A DNA stretch of 64,000 nt from Niastella yeongjuensis (lineage in GTDB: Bacteria > Bacteroidota > Bacteroidia > Chitinophagales > Chitinophagaceae): positions 372,001 through 436,000 of the forward strand of contig NZ_FOCZ01000001.1 of NCBI RefSeq assembly GCF_900110245.1, in the 5' to 3' direction. Position 1 is the first letter of the stretch. Each line of letters starts with the position of its first letter. The position numbers and the translations under genes are program-made. The notes below the pieces were generated by a model. The model was not told where the DNA came from. It saw only the letters and a program-made list of their open reading frames with translations, and did not search any database. Below are positions 40,406-50,220 of the stretch, piece by piece.

Positions 40406-40541
40406 ACACACTACAATGGCTCACGAAATGAAGCTTTTATGTAATATCGGGCAGCTACACTCCTTAAAATATTTTGGCTAACAGCGTTTTCATAATCCAA
40501 ATTGTCTTATTTTGTATTAACTCAAAGCTATTGTACCTCGG

Positions 40542-41090
40542 ATGAAACGAGCTGCTGCCATATTGCTGCTTATCATCTTCCTGTTTAACTGGTTTGGATA
40601 TCGGTTATTGTCCGATTATCTGCAACACCGGTCAGATACGCAATTGGAAGCCCGGCTCGATCAGCAACAATACAATGAAGCCAGCCTCATAGAAATTCGC
40701 GTTCCCCTTAACATGCCTTACCAAAGCATATCCTCCAGCTTCGAACGCTACGATGGCGAAATTGAATTCAACGGTATTCACTATAAATATGTAAAACGTA
40801 AAGTAGAGAACGGCGAACTCGTTCTGTTATGTTTACCCAACGAGAACCGGATGCGGTTACAAAACGCCCGCGATGAGTTCTTTAAACTGGTGAATGACCT
40901 GCAACATAATTCTCAAAACAAAAATGCCCCTGCCGGTTCCATCAAAAGCCCCATCACTGAATACTGGGAACAACAAAACAACTGGCAGGTAGAAGCCCTT
41001 GCAAGGCTTTTGCATCAATACACGGGCTATGCCAATGTAATTCCTCCCTCCCCATTGCTTACCATTCCTGCCCAGCCTCCCGAGTGCTGA
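40542..41090 (+). CDS. Hypothetical exported or anchored protein, 182 aa
   Basis: An N-terminal hydrophobic segment (AAAILLLIIFLFNWFGYRLL) is followed by a soluble domain with RVPLNMPYQSISSSFERYDG, EIEFNGIHYKYVKRK and a Pro-rich end. No family recognised. It precedes the haloperoxidase/TonB gene group by about 100 bases on the same strand and may belong to it. Confidence 0.6.
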   Translation: MKRAAAILLLIIFLFNWFGYRLLSDYLQHRSDTQLEARLDQQQYNEASLIEIRVPLNMPYQSISSSFERYDGEIEFNGIHYKYVKRKVENGELVLLCLPNENRMRLQNARDEFFKLVNDLQHNSQNKNAPAGSIKSPITEYWEQQNNWQVEALARLLHQYTGYANVIPPSPLLTIPAQPPEC

Positions 41091-41117
41091 TAGTTTTTCA
41101 TCGCCTTATTCGTCCGA

Positions 41118-41134
41118 CGAAGCTTTAGCGTAGG
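41118..41134 (+). repeat. CGAAGCTTTAGCGTAGG repeat, copy 1
   Basis: The same 17 bases occur at 62919-62935, there flanked by CCCGCC/GGCGGG and inner CTTCG/CGAAG pairings. A dispersed intergenic repeat. Confidence 0.6.
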
Positions 41135-41193
41135 AGGATTGGGAAAGTTATAGCCAGCTACAAGTCTGATTTATTACTAATTGAAGCTATATC

Positions 41194-42531
41194 ATGCGTT
41201 TATTATTGTTTGCCATTCTTTTGGCAGGAGTTACCTCCTGCAAACAACGTGCTGCAGATTATCAGCAAGTATTGCACAACCCTGTTTTGTACAGTAAAGT
41301 AACCGGTCTTTTAACAGATGTCATTACCTACGACATCTTTACCCCACCTGTTGCCAGTCGTATTTATTCCTATGCCCACCTGGCTGCCTTTGAAGCCATG
41401 GTGCATGGCGACAGTAGCTATACCTCGCTGAAAGGCCAGTTAAAGGGGTTCAACTATGTGCTTCCCCCTGATTCCGGTAAAGTGGTCGATTATCCCTATG
41501 CCGCACTAATGGCGTTTATGGAAGTAGGCAAAACGCTCACCTTTTCAAAAGACCAGACTGATAAAATTGTCGACAGCCTAAAAATGCTGGCCGAAACACA
41601 TGGCATGCCTGCAGCCGTAAAAAAGAATTCTGAAGAATATGGCATAAACGTAGCAAAGGCCGTATTGGCCTGGAGCAAGAAAGACAATTATGCACAAACC
41701 CGTTCTGCTGCCAAATACACCGTGCCTAGCGATGAAGGCAAGTGGATCCCCACCCCACCCGGTTATTTTCAGGCAGTAGAACCGCATTGGCGAACCATTC
41801 GCACCATTGCCATGGACAGCAGCAACCAGTTTGCGCCACCCACTCCCTGCAAATTTGGAAAAGACAGCACCTGTCCATTTTATAAAATGGCCAAACAGGT
41901 ACAGGACACCGGCGTTCTATTGACCGAAGAACAAAAGGCCATTGCCAGTTTCTGGGATTGTAATGGTTTCAAACTAAACGTAGTGGGTCACACGATGTAC
42001 GCCACCAAGGCCATGACGCCGGGCGGCCACTGGATGGGTATTACCGGTATTATTTGCGAGAGCAAGAAAGCAGATTTTGCAAAAACAGTATACACCTATA
42101 CAACGGTATCATTCGCGGTAATGGATGCCTTTATTGCCTGCTGGGATGCCAAATACACCTTTAACCTCATACGCCCTGAAACCGTGATCAACAAATACAT
42201 GGATGCCAACTGGAAACCCTTCCTGCAAACACCGCCTTTTCCCGAATATACCAGCGGGCATTCCATCATTTCAACCGCGGCCTCTACTGTACTGGAACAT
42301 ATCTATGGCGCACAAACGCCTTTCCGCGACAGCACCGAACGCCCCTGGGGTTTTCCCGACAGAAACTTTCAATCGCCCCGCCAGGCTGCCGACGAAGCAG
42401 GCATAAGCCGCTTTTATGGCGGCATTCACTATCGCCCTTCCATAATAGTAGCGCGCGACCAGGGTGAAAAAGTAGGCAATTATGTACTCTCAAAACTATC
42501 CATGAGAAAAGAACAACTGGCCAGTAAATAA
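41194..42531 (+). CDS. Vanadium haloperoxidase/PAP2-like lipoprotein 1
   Basis: A 445-residue lipoprotein (LLLFAILLAGVTSC lipobox). The C-terminal 130 residues carry the PAP2/vanadium-haloperoxidase site: KYTFNLIRP (K-x6-RP), YTSGHSIIS (SGH, catalytic-type His), and SRFYGGIHYRPS (SR-x3-GxH). Such proteins bind phosphate or vanadate and act as acid phosphatases or halide oxidases; the two cannot be told apart here. First of five closely spaced genes ending in a TonB receptor, with a second enzyme of the same class three genes on. Confidence 0.85.
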   Translation: MRLLLFAILLAGVTSCKQRAADYQQVLHNPVLYSKVTGLLTDVITYDIFTPPVASRIYSYAHLAAFEAMVHGDSSYTSLKGQLKGFNYVLPPDSGKVVDYPYAALMAFMEVGKTLTFSKDQTDKIVDSLKMLAETHGMPAAVKKNSEEYGINVAKAVLAWSKKDNYAQTRSAAKYTVPSDEGKWIPTPPGYFQAVEPHWRTIRTIAMDSSNQFAPPTPCKFGKDSTCPFYKMAKQVQDTGVLLTEEQKAIASFWDCNGFKLNVVGHTMYATKAMTPGGHWMGITGIICESKKADFAKTVYTYTTVSFAVMDAFIACWDAKYTFNLIRPETVINKYMDANWKPFLQTPPFPEYTSGHSIISTAASTVLEHIYGAQTPFRDSTERPWGFPDRNFQSPRQAADEAGISRFYGGIHYRPSIIVARDQGEKVGNYVLSKLSMRKEQLASK

Positions 42532-42561
42532 TTAAACCTAACAATAACCAAACTAACTGTT

Positions 42562-43650
42562 ATGACGAAGCTTGCCATATTTTCGGTTCTGTACTTATTG
42601 CTAACTTATCAGGCCCAATCCCAGGGCTGCGTGGCCATACGCAGCACCGGTGGCTTTTGCACCCGCGATCAGGCACTTGGCCACGATTCTACCAAATGGA
42701 TGCTGTCGGTAAGTAACCGCTACTTTAAATCGTTCCGACATTTTGTAGGTACCGAAGAACAAAAACAACGCCTGGAACAGGGAACCGAAGTGATCAACCA
42801 TGCTTACACCCTTGACCTGGCACTGTTCCGCAATTTAAAAAATGGCTGGTCTATCGGGCTCGATGTACCTGTTATATCAAACGCCCGTTCCTCTATGTAC
42901 GAACATGGCGGCAATGGCGCCAAAAACGCACGCCACTCCACACATTCATTCGGTGTAGGTGATATTCGCATTGCGGTATATAGATGGCTGATTGACCAAA
43001 CCAAAATGCCAAAAGGAAATATCCAGGTGGGGCTGGGCCTCAAACTCCCAACCGGCGATTATCGCTACCAGGATTTCTTCATAAAAAACGATTCTACCAA
43101 AGTATTGGGACCGGTTGATCAGTCCATACAGTTAGGTGATGGTGGAACCGGGTTCACTACTGAAGTAAATGCTTTTTATAACTTCAACGATCATGTTGGG
43201 GTGTATGGTAACTTTTATTACCTGTTCAACCCCCGGGAGCAAAATGGCGTATCAACCGCTCGCGGCGGCGCCCTTTCCGCAGATGCTGTTAATTATGGTA
43301 CCAGTGTAATGAGCGTGCCCGATCAAATGATGGTGCGCGCAGGTGCCAGCGTTACCTTTAATAAATTCACCTTCTCAGCAGGGGTTCGCGATGAATGTCA
43401 GCCTTCGAAAGACCTGATCGGTGGCAGTATGGGTTTCCGCCGCCCCGGTTATATTATTTCCATTGAACCTGGATTGAATTATCAGTTTAAAAAAGCTACG
43501 GTGTATGCTTATGTACCATTTGCGGTTAAACGCAATCGTACCCAAAGCGTTGCCGACAAATTAAAGACCGAAGCTACCGGGGTGTACGCACAGGGCGATG
43601 CCGCCTTTGCCGATTACCTGGTAAACATTGGCGCCTCCTTTAAATTTTAA
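42562..43650 (+). CDS. Outer-membrane beta-barrel protein 1
   Basis: A 362-residue protein with signal peptide (FSVLYLLLTYQAQSQ) and alternating aromatic beta-strands through to a final Phe (IGASFKF), as in outer-membrane channels. A notable Cys-containing start of the mature protein, GCVAIRSTGGFC. Thirty bases after the haloperoxidase-like gene. A channel for the substrate or product of that enzyme is plausible. Confidence 0.75.
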   Translation: MTKLAIFSVLYLLLTYQAQSQGCVAIRSTGGFCTRDQALGHDSTKWMLSVSNRYFKSFRHFVGTEEQKQRLEQGTEVINHAYTLDLALFRNLKNGWSIGLDVPVISNARSSMYEHGGNGAKNARHSTHSFGVGDIRIAVYRWLIDQTKMPKGNIQVGLGLKLPTGDYRYQDFFIKNDSTKVLGPVDQSIQLGDGGTGFTTEVNAFYNFNDHVGVYGNFYYLFNPREQNGVSTARGGALSADAVNYGTSVMSVPDQMMVRAGASVTFNKFTFSAGVRDECQPSKDLIGGSMGFRRPGYIISIEPGLNYQFKKATVYAYVPFAVKRNRTQSVADKLKTEATGVYAQGDAAFADYLVNIGASFKF

Positions 43651-43666
43651 CCTCAACTAACTGTTT

Positions 43667-44635
43667 ATGAAACAATCCAGGAAGACCAGCCTGCGGTATT
43701 GCCCCTTGCTCTATCTGTTTCTTATAGTCGGCACACACTCCGCGTTGGCTCAAACAGACATCGATGGGATTATGATGAGCAAAAAAAATCTTTGCATTGG
43801 CCCCATGTATGGTTATAGCAGCTGGAAAAACTATTGGGAAGGAACACTAAAAAGAGAGAACCTGAACCTGGGCACCGTTTCATCCCAAATGTACAGTGTG
43901 ATGGGCGCTTATGGTGTGACCGATAAACTGAACATTTTGTTTTCAGCGGCCTATGTAAGAACCAAAGCTTCTGCCGGCACCTTGCATGGCATGAAAGGTT
44001 TTCAGGACGCTTCGCTTTGGGCAAAATACGTGCCGCTTGAAAAAAAGATTGGTAAAGGTGATCTTTCCATAATCGGCCTGGCAGGCGTATCAGCCCCGCT
44101 TAGTAATTATGTAGCGGATTATCTGCCGCTGTCAATAGGGTTGCGAAGCAAAACACTTTCCTTACGGGCCATGGCCGACTACCAGGTAGGAAAATTGTTT
44201 GCTACCCTGTCTGGCACCTACGTGTTCCGCGACAATATAAAAATTGACCGCGATGCCTACTACACAACCGAAATGCATAACACCAATAAGGTAGAAATGC
44301 CCGATGCCCTGTCGTTCAACTTCCGGGCAGGCTACCGGCACAACGATATTATTGCAGAAGCCTTTCTCGACAACTGGACCACCCTGGGTGGTTTTGATAT
44401 AACACGCAACAACATGCCATTCCCCAGTAACAAAATGAATGCTACCCGGCTCGGCGCCAATGTAAAATACCATACACCAAACCTGGAATGGCTTCAACTG
44501 GTGGTAAATGGCAGTCATGTTATAGCTGGACGCAATGTGGGGCAGTCAACCAGCATTAACGCAGGCCTGTTCATCGTATTCAGCGTTGCCAAAAAGCAGG
44601 TGCCTGATTCATCCCCTAAAAAAGTTCAACAATGA
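43667..44635 (+). CDS. Outer-membrane beta-barrel protein 2
   Basis: A 322-residue protein with signal peptide (LYLFLIVGTHSALAQ) and beta-barrel pattern (CIGPMYGYSSWKNYW, NILFSAAYVRTKAS, GLFIVFSVA). The C-terminal 15 residues are polar and Lys-rich, beyond the barrel. Its stop overlaps the start of the next gene (ATGA), so the two are translationally coupled. Confidence 0.72.
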   Translation: MKQSRKTSLRYCPLLYLFLIVGTHSALAQTDIDGIMMSKKNLCIGPMYGYSSWKNYWEGTLKRENLNLGTVSSQMYSVMGAYGVTDKLNILFSAAYVRTKASAGTLHGMKGFQDASLWAKYVPLEKKIGKGDLSIIGLAGVSAPLSNYVADYLPLSIGLRSKTLSLRAMADYQVGKLFATLSGTYVFRDNIKIDRDAYYTTEMHNTNKVEMPDALSFNFRAGYRHNDIIAEAFLDNWTTLGGFDITRNNMPFPSNKMNATRLGANVKYHTPNLEWLQLVVNGSHVIAGRNVGQSTSINAGLFIVFSVAKKQVPDSSPKKVQQ

Positions 44636-46188
44636 AAAAGCTATTATATTATACATTGCCGCTGTTGGTTATTGCAACCGTTCTGGTTCCATTCGCCTGT
44701 TCAAAAACAGAGAAAGGCCGCACAGATGACCTGCCGGCACTGCAGCCAGATAAATCTGATCTGGAGGCCGGCAGCTGGAAACCCATTCTGCTGACCTCAG
44801 CCAATGAGTTCTCTATTTCAGCGCCCATTGCTACCAACACACCCGAGTACATAGCGCAAATGAATGAGATCAAAAGCTGGCAGGCTTCGTTGACCGATGA
44901 GGAAAAGAACCTTGTAAAATACTGGAGCGCAGGCGCCGTGCTTCGCTGGAATGAGATCTTACGGGAACTGGTAGCCAAACACAACCTGCCGCCTTACCAG
45001 AATGAGGATGGCACCTACCCGGTACCCAACGCCAATAACCCATTGGCGTATCCGCAATTCCCATTTGCCAATCCACCCTACGCAGCAAGGGCTTATGCGT
45101 ATGTAAGCGCCGCTCAATACGATGCCCTGGTAGCTGCCTACTATTATAAAAAATTATACAACCGCCCGGCGCCCTACAAAGTAGATGCTACCATCAACGT
45201 ACTGGTACCACAAACAGACCTGCCTGCTTATCCATCTGAAGATGCAGTGGTAGCAGGCGCTGCGGTTGAAATGATGAAGTTGTTATTCCCCGGCGACCAG
45301 GAATATATTCAACAAAAAGCCGAAGAACATAAACGGGCCCGCATTATTGCAGGCGCCAATGTACGCAGCGATATAGAGGCCGGTGAAGCTTTAGGCAAAG
45401 CCGTTGCGCAGAAATTTGTAACCCGTGCCCGCGGGGACAGGGCAGGCACAGCCGGTGGTACGCCCACCGATTGGGCCAAACTGGAAACCGATTGTATTGC
45501 CCGTGGCGAAACGCCCTGGTATAGTTTGGAAGTACCGAAGCGCCCGCCCATGTTACCCCTATTTGGTAAAGTAAAAGCATTCCTGTTCGATTCCCTTACG
45601 GCTATTTCCTTACGGCCAGGTCCACCTCCACTCACTGCCAGTAAAAAAATGCAGGATGAAACCGATGAAATATACAGCCTGACCCAAAACGATACCCGCG
45701 ATCATTATCGCATTGTGCATTACTGGGCCGATGGTGCGGGAACCTCTACCCCATCCGGTCACTGGGATGCCATTGCCGCGGAGGACTTCATTAAAAAGAA
45801 TTACAGCGAAGTGCGTTGGGCACGCAACATGGCCTTACTGAATATGTCGCTGATGGATGCCGCTATTGTTTGCTGGGATGCCAAGTATTTTTATTTCAAC
45901 CCAAGGCCCTGTCAGTTGAATCCCAAAATCAAAACCCTCACCGGGGTGCCCAATTTCCCGGCATACATCTCAGGCCACTCCACATTCAGTGGAGCTGCTG
46001 CTACCATTCTTTCATATATAATTCCGGACCAGTCAGCAACCTACGATGCCCTGGCGCGGGAAGCTTCTTTGTCGAGAATGTATGCAGGTATACACTACCG
46101 GGCCGATTGCGAAGTGGGGTTGGAAACTGGTAAGAAAGTGGGCGATTATGCAGTGGACCGGGGCAAAGCCGACGGTGCAGGTAATTAA
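44632..46188 (+). CDS. Vanadium haloperoxidase/PAP2-like lipoprotein 2
   Basis: A 518-residue lipoprotein (LVIATVLVPFAC lipobox) with the same active-site pattern as the gene at 41194: KYFYFNPRP, FPAYISGHSTFSG, SRMYAGIHYRADCEVG. The acidic residue after the last His is present here (RADCE). About 70 residues longer than its paralogue, mostly in the N-terminal half. It overlaps the preceding barrel gene by four bases. Confidence 0.85.
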   Translation: MKKLLYYTLPLLVIATVLVPFACSKTEKGRTDDLPALQPDKSDLEAGSWKPILLTSANEFSISAPIATNTPEYIAQMNEIKSWQASLTDEEKNLVKYWSAGAVLRWNEILRELVAKHNLPPYQNEDGTYPVPNANNPLAYPQFPFANPPYAARAYAYVSAAQYDALVAAYYYKKLYNRPAPYKVDATINVLVPQTDLPAYPSEDAVVAGAAVEMMKLLFPGDQEYIQQKAEEHKRARIIAGANVRSDIEAGEALGKAVAQKFVTRARGDRAGTAGGTPTDWAKLETDCIARGETPWYSLEVPKRPPMLPLFGKVKAFLFDSLTAISLRPGPPPLTASKKMQDETDEIYSLTQNDTRDHYRIVHYWADGAGTSTPSGHWDAIAAEDFIKKNYSEVRWARNMALLNMSLMDAAIVCWDAKYFYFNPRPCQLNPKIKTLTGVPNFPAYISGHSTFSGAAATILSYIIPDQSATYDALAREASLSRMYAGIHYRADCEVGLETGKKVGDYAVDRGKADGAGN

Positions 46189-46213
46189 ATAAACCTACCC
46201 TAACAAAAATGGA

Positions 46214-48403
46214 ATGAAGTATTTTTTCACCATATTGACCTTTATCTTATTTGCCAACTGTATGGGGCAAACGCAAACTACCGACACATCGAAACGCATC
46301 ACGGTCCTACACAGCGTTACGGTTTACTCTAACCGGAATGTGTTGAACCCGGTTGAACAAATGGCAGATGAGGAAGCAGGCCGGCTGCTGGCCGGTAAAA
46401 AGAATGGGGTTATCAACATCAGCAATGCCAATTCAAACCTTTCTACCAAAATAGGCCGCGAACTATTTGCCAAAATACCCGGCGTTTTTGTGTATGATAT
46501 GGATGGCTCAGGCAACCAGGTAAATATCTCCACCCGTGGCCTCGATCCGCATCGCAGCTGGGAATACAATGTGCGGCAAAACGGTGTGCTTTTAAATTCC
46601 GATATGTATGGTTATCCCGCCAGCCATTACAGTGCGCCCATGGAATCCATTGAAAAAGTGGAGATGATCAGCGGCACAGCGGCCTTACAATACGGCGCCC
46701 AGTTCGGCGGGCTCATCAACTACGTTACCAAAAGCGCTGACAGTGGCAAAGCATTCAGTTTTGAGAACCTAAGCACAGCAGGTTCATTTGGGTTGTTCAG
46801 CACCTATAACGCAGTTGGCGGTCACATTGGTAAATGGTCGTATTATGCCTACTTCAGTAAACGGGTGGCCGATGGCTATCGAAAAAATTCCGAATCAAAC
46901 GCCGACGCGCAGTTTGCTTCCCTGCAATACCATTTCAATGCAAACTTATACCTGAAGGCAGAACTGGGCCATTCAAAATACAAATACCATCTGCCCGGAC
47001 CATTATCAGATGACATGTTTGCACAGGACCCCCGGCAGTCGAACCGCGACCGAAACTGGTACAGTCCGGATATGTACATTCCCTCGCTTACCCTTAACTG
47101 GAATGTAAACAATCAAACAACGGTGATACTTACCTCTTCTGCCGCTATCGGTACCCGCAACAGCGTACAGTTTATTGGCTTTGCCGATGCGTTCGACACC
47201 ATTGACCACGTTACCAATGATTATAAACCGCGGCAGGTTGATATTGACCGCTTTCACAGCTATACCAATGAAGCACGCATCAACCACCGTTTTCGAATAG
47301 GTAATCTGTCATCCACATTTGCCGGGGGCATACAACTGATGACAAATCATATGCGCCGTTCCCAATTAGGTAAGGGCACTACCGCCAGCGATTACGACCT
47401 TACCTTAATAACACCAGGCTGGGGCCGCGATCTCCATTATAAAACCAACAACATTGCGGTGTTTGCAGAAAATACGTTGTACCTGACACCGGCCCTTTCT
47501 GTTTCACCCGGCTTCCGGTACGAAAGCGGCACCACCCGCATGTCGGGCAACATCGCTTATTACAATGCCGATAAAACACCGCTATCCATCGATCACCATT
47601 TTCCGTTATGGGGCATAAGTACCCAATACCGGTTTGCGAACAGCCGCCTGTACGCAGGTATAACCCAGGCTTACCGGCCCATGATCTTTAAAGATGTTAT
47701 CCCGGCTTCTGCATTAGAGGTAATTGATCCTGCCCTGAAGGATGCGAAAGGTTATACGGCCGAAGCAGGGTTCAGCGGTAAATGGAAGGGCATTATAAAT
47801 TACGACCTCTCCGTTTTCCATATTACGTACAACAATCGCATCGGCGGTTTGATCTTGCAGGACAATGCCGGCAATTATTATAACTATAAAACCAACATCG
47901 GTAACAGTGCTACCGATGGCGTGGAGCTATACGCAGAATGGATGCCGGTAACTGGTACCAACTTCCGGTATTCGGTATTTACTTCTACCTCCTGGATGAA
48001 TGGCCGGTATACAAAAGGCACGGTGGCAACGGGAAACAGCAATACCGATATTAAAGGCAATAAACTGGAGGTGGTGCCTGAATGGATCACCCGTAACGGC
48101 ATCAGCGCCGGTTATAAAACCGTGAGTGCCTCGCTGCAATACAGCTATGTGAGCAAAACTTATTCTGACGCATTGAACACGCCCATCCCGGCAGCCAATG
48201 GATCAAAAGGACCAGTTCCGGGTTATAGCTTGTGGGATATGAGTATAACGGTGCATTTCCTGAGCAATTACCAGCTAAAAGGCGGCATTAATAATATTGC
48301 AGATAAACAATATTTCACCAAAAGGCCCACCTTTTATCCCGACCCCGGCATTTGGCCATCTGATGGCCGCTCACTGTACATAACCGTGGGATGCCGGTTT
48401 TAA
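46214..48403 (+). CDS. TonB-dependent receptor
   Basis: A 729-residue outer-membrane receptor of the FecA-like group: signal peptide, plug domain (VPGVFVYD-type segment IPGVFVYDMDGSGNQVNIST, RGLDPHRSWEYNVRQNG, GTAALQYGAQFGGLINYVTK), barrel, and end SLYITVGCRF with a terminal Phe. No carboxypeptidase-like extension, unlike the receptor at 19341. FecA relatives import ferric chelates, but with two haloperoxidase/phosphatase lipoproteins in the operon the ligand could be a phosphorylated or halogenated compound, or an oxyanion complex. The ligand is not determinable here. Confidence 0.88.
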   Translation: MKYFFTILTFILFANCMGQTQTTDTSKRITVLHSVTVYSNRNVLNPVEQMADEEAGRLLAGKKNGVINISNANSNLSTKIGRELFAKIPGVFVYDMDGSGNQVNISTRGLDPHRSWEYNVRQNGVLLNSDMYGYPASHYSAPMESIEKVEMISGTAALQYGAQFGGLINYVTKSADSGKAFSFENLSTAGSFGLFSTYNAVGGHIGKWSYYAYFSKRVADGYRKNSESNADAQFASLQYHFNANLYLKAELGHSKYKYHLPGPLSDDMFAQDPRQSNRDRNWYSPDMYIPSLTLNWNVNNQTTVILTSSAAIGTRNSVQFIGFADAFDTIDHVTNDYKPRQVDIDRFHSYTNEARINHRFRIGNLSSTFAGGIQLMTNHMRRSQLGKGTTASDYDLTLITPGWGRDLHYKTNNIAVFAENTLYLTPALSVSPGFRYESGTTRMSGNIAYYNADKTPLSIDHHFPLWGISTQYRFANSRLYAGITQAYRPMIFKDVIPASALEVIDPALKDAKGYTAEAGFSGKWKGIINYDLSVFHITYNNRIGGLILQDNAGNYYNYKTNIGNSATDGVELYAEWMPVTGTNFRYSVFTSTSWMNGRYTKGTVATGNSNTDIKGNKLEVVPEWITRNGISAGYKTVSASLQYSYVSKTYSDALNTPIPAANGSKGPVPGYSLWDMSITVHFLSNYQLKGGINNIADKQYFTKRPTFYPDPGIWPSDGRSLYITVGCRF

Positions 48404-48446
48404 AACAGACCAATCTTTTTCTCGAGCATAATAGAAGTCAAACGTC

Positions 48447-48475
48447 ACCGTTCCGATTCTTCGGAACGGTTTTTT
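48447..48475 (+). terminator. Terminator after the TonB receptor
   Basis: ACCGTTCCGA pairs with TCGGAACGGT across a 4-nt loop, followed by TTTTT. Confidence 0.88.
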
Positions 48476-48481
48476 ATTTAT

Positions 48482-48489
48482 TACATTTG
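48482..48489 (+). promoter_or_regulatory. TAnnTTTG promoter element for trehalase
   Basis: TACATTTG lies just after the terminator and about 30 bases before the ATG at 48521. Confidence 0.5.
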
Positions 48490-48520
48490 ATATAGGATTT
48501 GGTAATTAAACGCGCTCAGG

Positions 48521-50095
48521 ATGAAAAAACTGTTTCTGTGCCTGCTGATCAGCTGGCAGTTTGTAAATACAATTGCACAACAGCCGGCCACACCCGATAA
48601 AATATATGGCGATCTGTTCCGCGATGTACAAATGAGTAAAGTATTTCCCGATGGGAAAACTTTTGTTGACTGTGTGCCAAAGAAAAATCCCAAAAACATA
48701 GTTGCTGATTATAATCAGCAAAAAGGCACGCCTAAATTCGATCTGAAACAATTTGTGCAGAACAATTTTGAATTGCCGCACAGCCCACAGCTAAATTATA
48801 TTACCCAGGAAAAAGATGTGGTCATGCACATCAAAAACCTCTGGGGGGTACTGCGCCGTGACCCCGATACGGTTGTCATCGGTAGTTCCCTACTGGCCTT
48901 ACCCAACCCATATATTGTGCCCGGTGGCCGCTTCAGGGAAGTATATTACTGGGACAGCTATTTCACCATGTTAGGCCTTATGGCCAGCGGCGAAGGAGAA
49001 ATGATCGAAAACATGGTAAAGAACTTTGCCTGGATGATAGATATCTACGGCCACATTCCCAATGGCAACAGAACCTATTACCTCAGTCGCTCACAACCAC
49101 CCTTTTTTGCGTTGATGGTCGATCTGCTGGCCAATATCAAAAGCGACAGCACTTACCTAACGTTTATGCCTGCGCTGGAAAAAGAATACGAGTTCTGGAT
49201 GGATGGCGCCGTCAAATTAAAAACCGGACAGGCATACAGAAGGGTGGTTAAATTAAATGACACCCTTGTTTTGAACCGCTATTGGGACGACTACCCTTTC
49301 CCCCGCCAGGAAGGATATAAAGAAGATGTGGAAATTGCCGCGAGATCGGGCCGTGATAAAAAAGAAATGTATACTCACCTGCGCGCCGGTGCCGAAAGTG
49401 GCATCGACTTCAGCAGCCGCTGGTTTAAAGATAAAAAGAACCTTACGACCATCATGGTTACCGATATGGTACCGGTTGACCTGAACAGTTTATTATACGA
49501 GTTGGAAATTGTGCTGGCCAAATGCAAATTCATGGCACATGATGCCCAGGCATCCGCCGATTATGCGCGCAGAGCCGAAAGAAGAAGAGTGGCCATCGAT
49601 AAATATTGCTGGAACAAAACCCTGAAATATTATACCGACTATAATTTCAAAACACATAAGATCTCTGATGTGGTTACCCCCGCAGGCATGTATCCCTTTT
49701 GCCTGTACACCAAAAACCTGGATTATATGAGCCTGCTGGCCAAACAGGCTGCCGAACAGGTGAAATCAAAATTATTACAACCCGGTGGCATAACGGCTTC
49801 GCCATTCAATACCGGTCAGCAGTGGGATGCCCCCAATGGCTGGGCGCCGTTGGAATGGATGACCATCTGGGGCCTCGATCGTTGCGGCCAGCGTGAACTG
49901 GCCCGTGACATTGCCGAACGCTGGATCAAACTGAATGTAGATGTGTTTAAAAGAACCGGCAGGATGATGGAAAAATACAATGTGATTGACCTGAACCTCG
50001 AAGCCGGCGGCGGCGAATATCCCTCCCAGGACGGCTTCGGCTGGACAAACGGGGTGCTACTGGCTTTGATCAATAAATATGGGCTCCCGAAATAG
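48521..50095 (+). CDS. treA: Periplasmic trehalase (GH37)
   Basis: A 524-residue trehalase with signal peptide (FLCLLISWQFVNTIAQ). Family signature 1 PGGRFREVYYWDSY (residues 134-147) and signature 2 QWDAPNGWAP are both intact, as are the GEFPEFL-equivalent C-terminal GGGEYPSQDGFGWTNGV. Splits trehalose into two glucose units outside the cytoplasm. Promoter and terminator upstream suggest a single-gene unit. Confidence 0.93.
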   Translation: MKKLFLCLLISWQFVNTIAQQPATPDKIYGDLFRDVQMSKVFPDGKTFVDCVPKKNPKNIVADYNQQKGTPKFDLKQFVQNNFELPHSPQLNYITQEKDVVMHIKNLWGVLRRDPDTVVIGSSLLALPNPYIVPGGRFREVYYWDSYFTMLGLMASGEGEMIENMVKNFAWMIDIYGHIPNGNRTYYLSRSQPPFFALMVDLLANIKSDSTYLTFMPALEKEYEFWMDGAVKLKTGQAYRRVVKLNDTLVLNRYWDDYPFPRQEGYKEDVEIAARSGRDKKEMYTHLRAGAESGIDFSSRWFKDKKNLTTIMVTDMVPVDLNSLLYELEIVLAKCKFMAHDAQASADYARRAERRRVAIDKYCWNKTLKYYTDYNFKTHKISDVVTPAGMYPFCLYTKNLDYMSLLAKQAAEQVKSKLLQPGGITASPFNTGQQWDAPNGWAPLEWMTIWGLDRCGQRELARDIAERWIKLNVDVFKRTGRMMEKYNVIDLNLEAGGGEYPSQDGFGWTNGVLLALINKYGLPK

Positions 50096-50097
50096 CG

Positions 50098-50187
50098 GTA
50101 AGCTATAAGCCCCAAGCTTTAAGCAAATACAATGCTGATGGCCGCGCAAGGTTTTCGGCTTACGGCTTAAAGCTTACTGCTTACGGC
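50098..50187. repeat. Low-complexity inverted repeat (TAAGC words), terminator-like
   Basis: The left part iterates TAAGC/AAGCTTTAAGC; the right part iterates its complement (GGCTTACGGCTTAAAGCTTA) and ends in TTTTTTT. It can fold back as an imperfect hairpin and may end the trehalase transcript. Confidence 0.55.
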
Positions 50188-50220
50188 TTTTTTTCCATTA
50201 CTTTTGCGCAAATTTCCACT

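Noticed and set aside
40146-40424. Minus-strand open frame over the ATGTGTGAACC hairpin
   Set aside because: Its length comes from the stop-free tandem repeat; composition is low-complexity and no ribosome site is seen.
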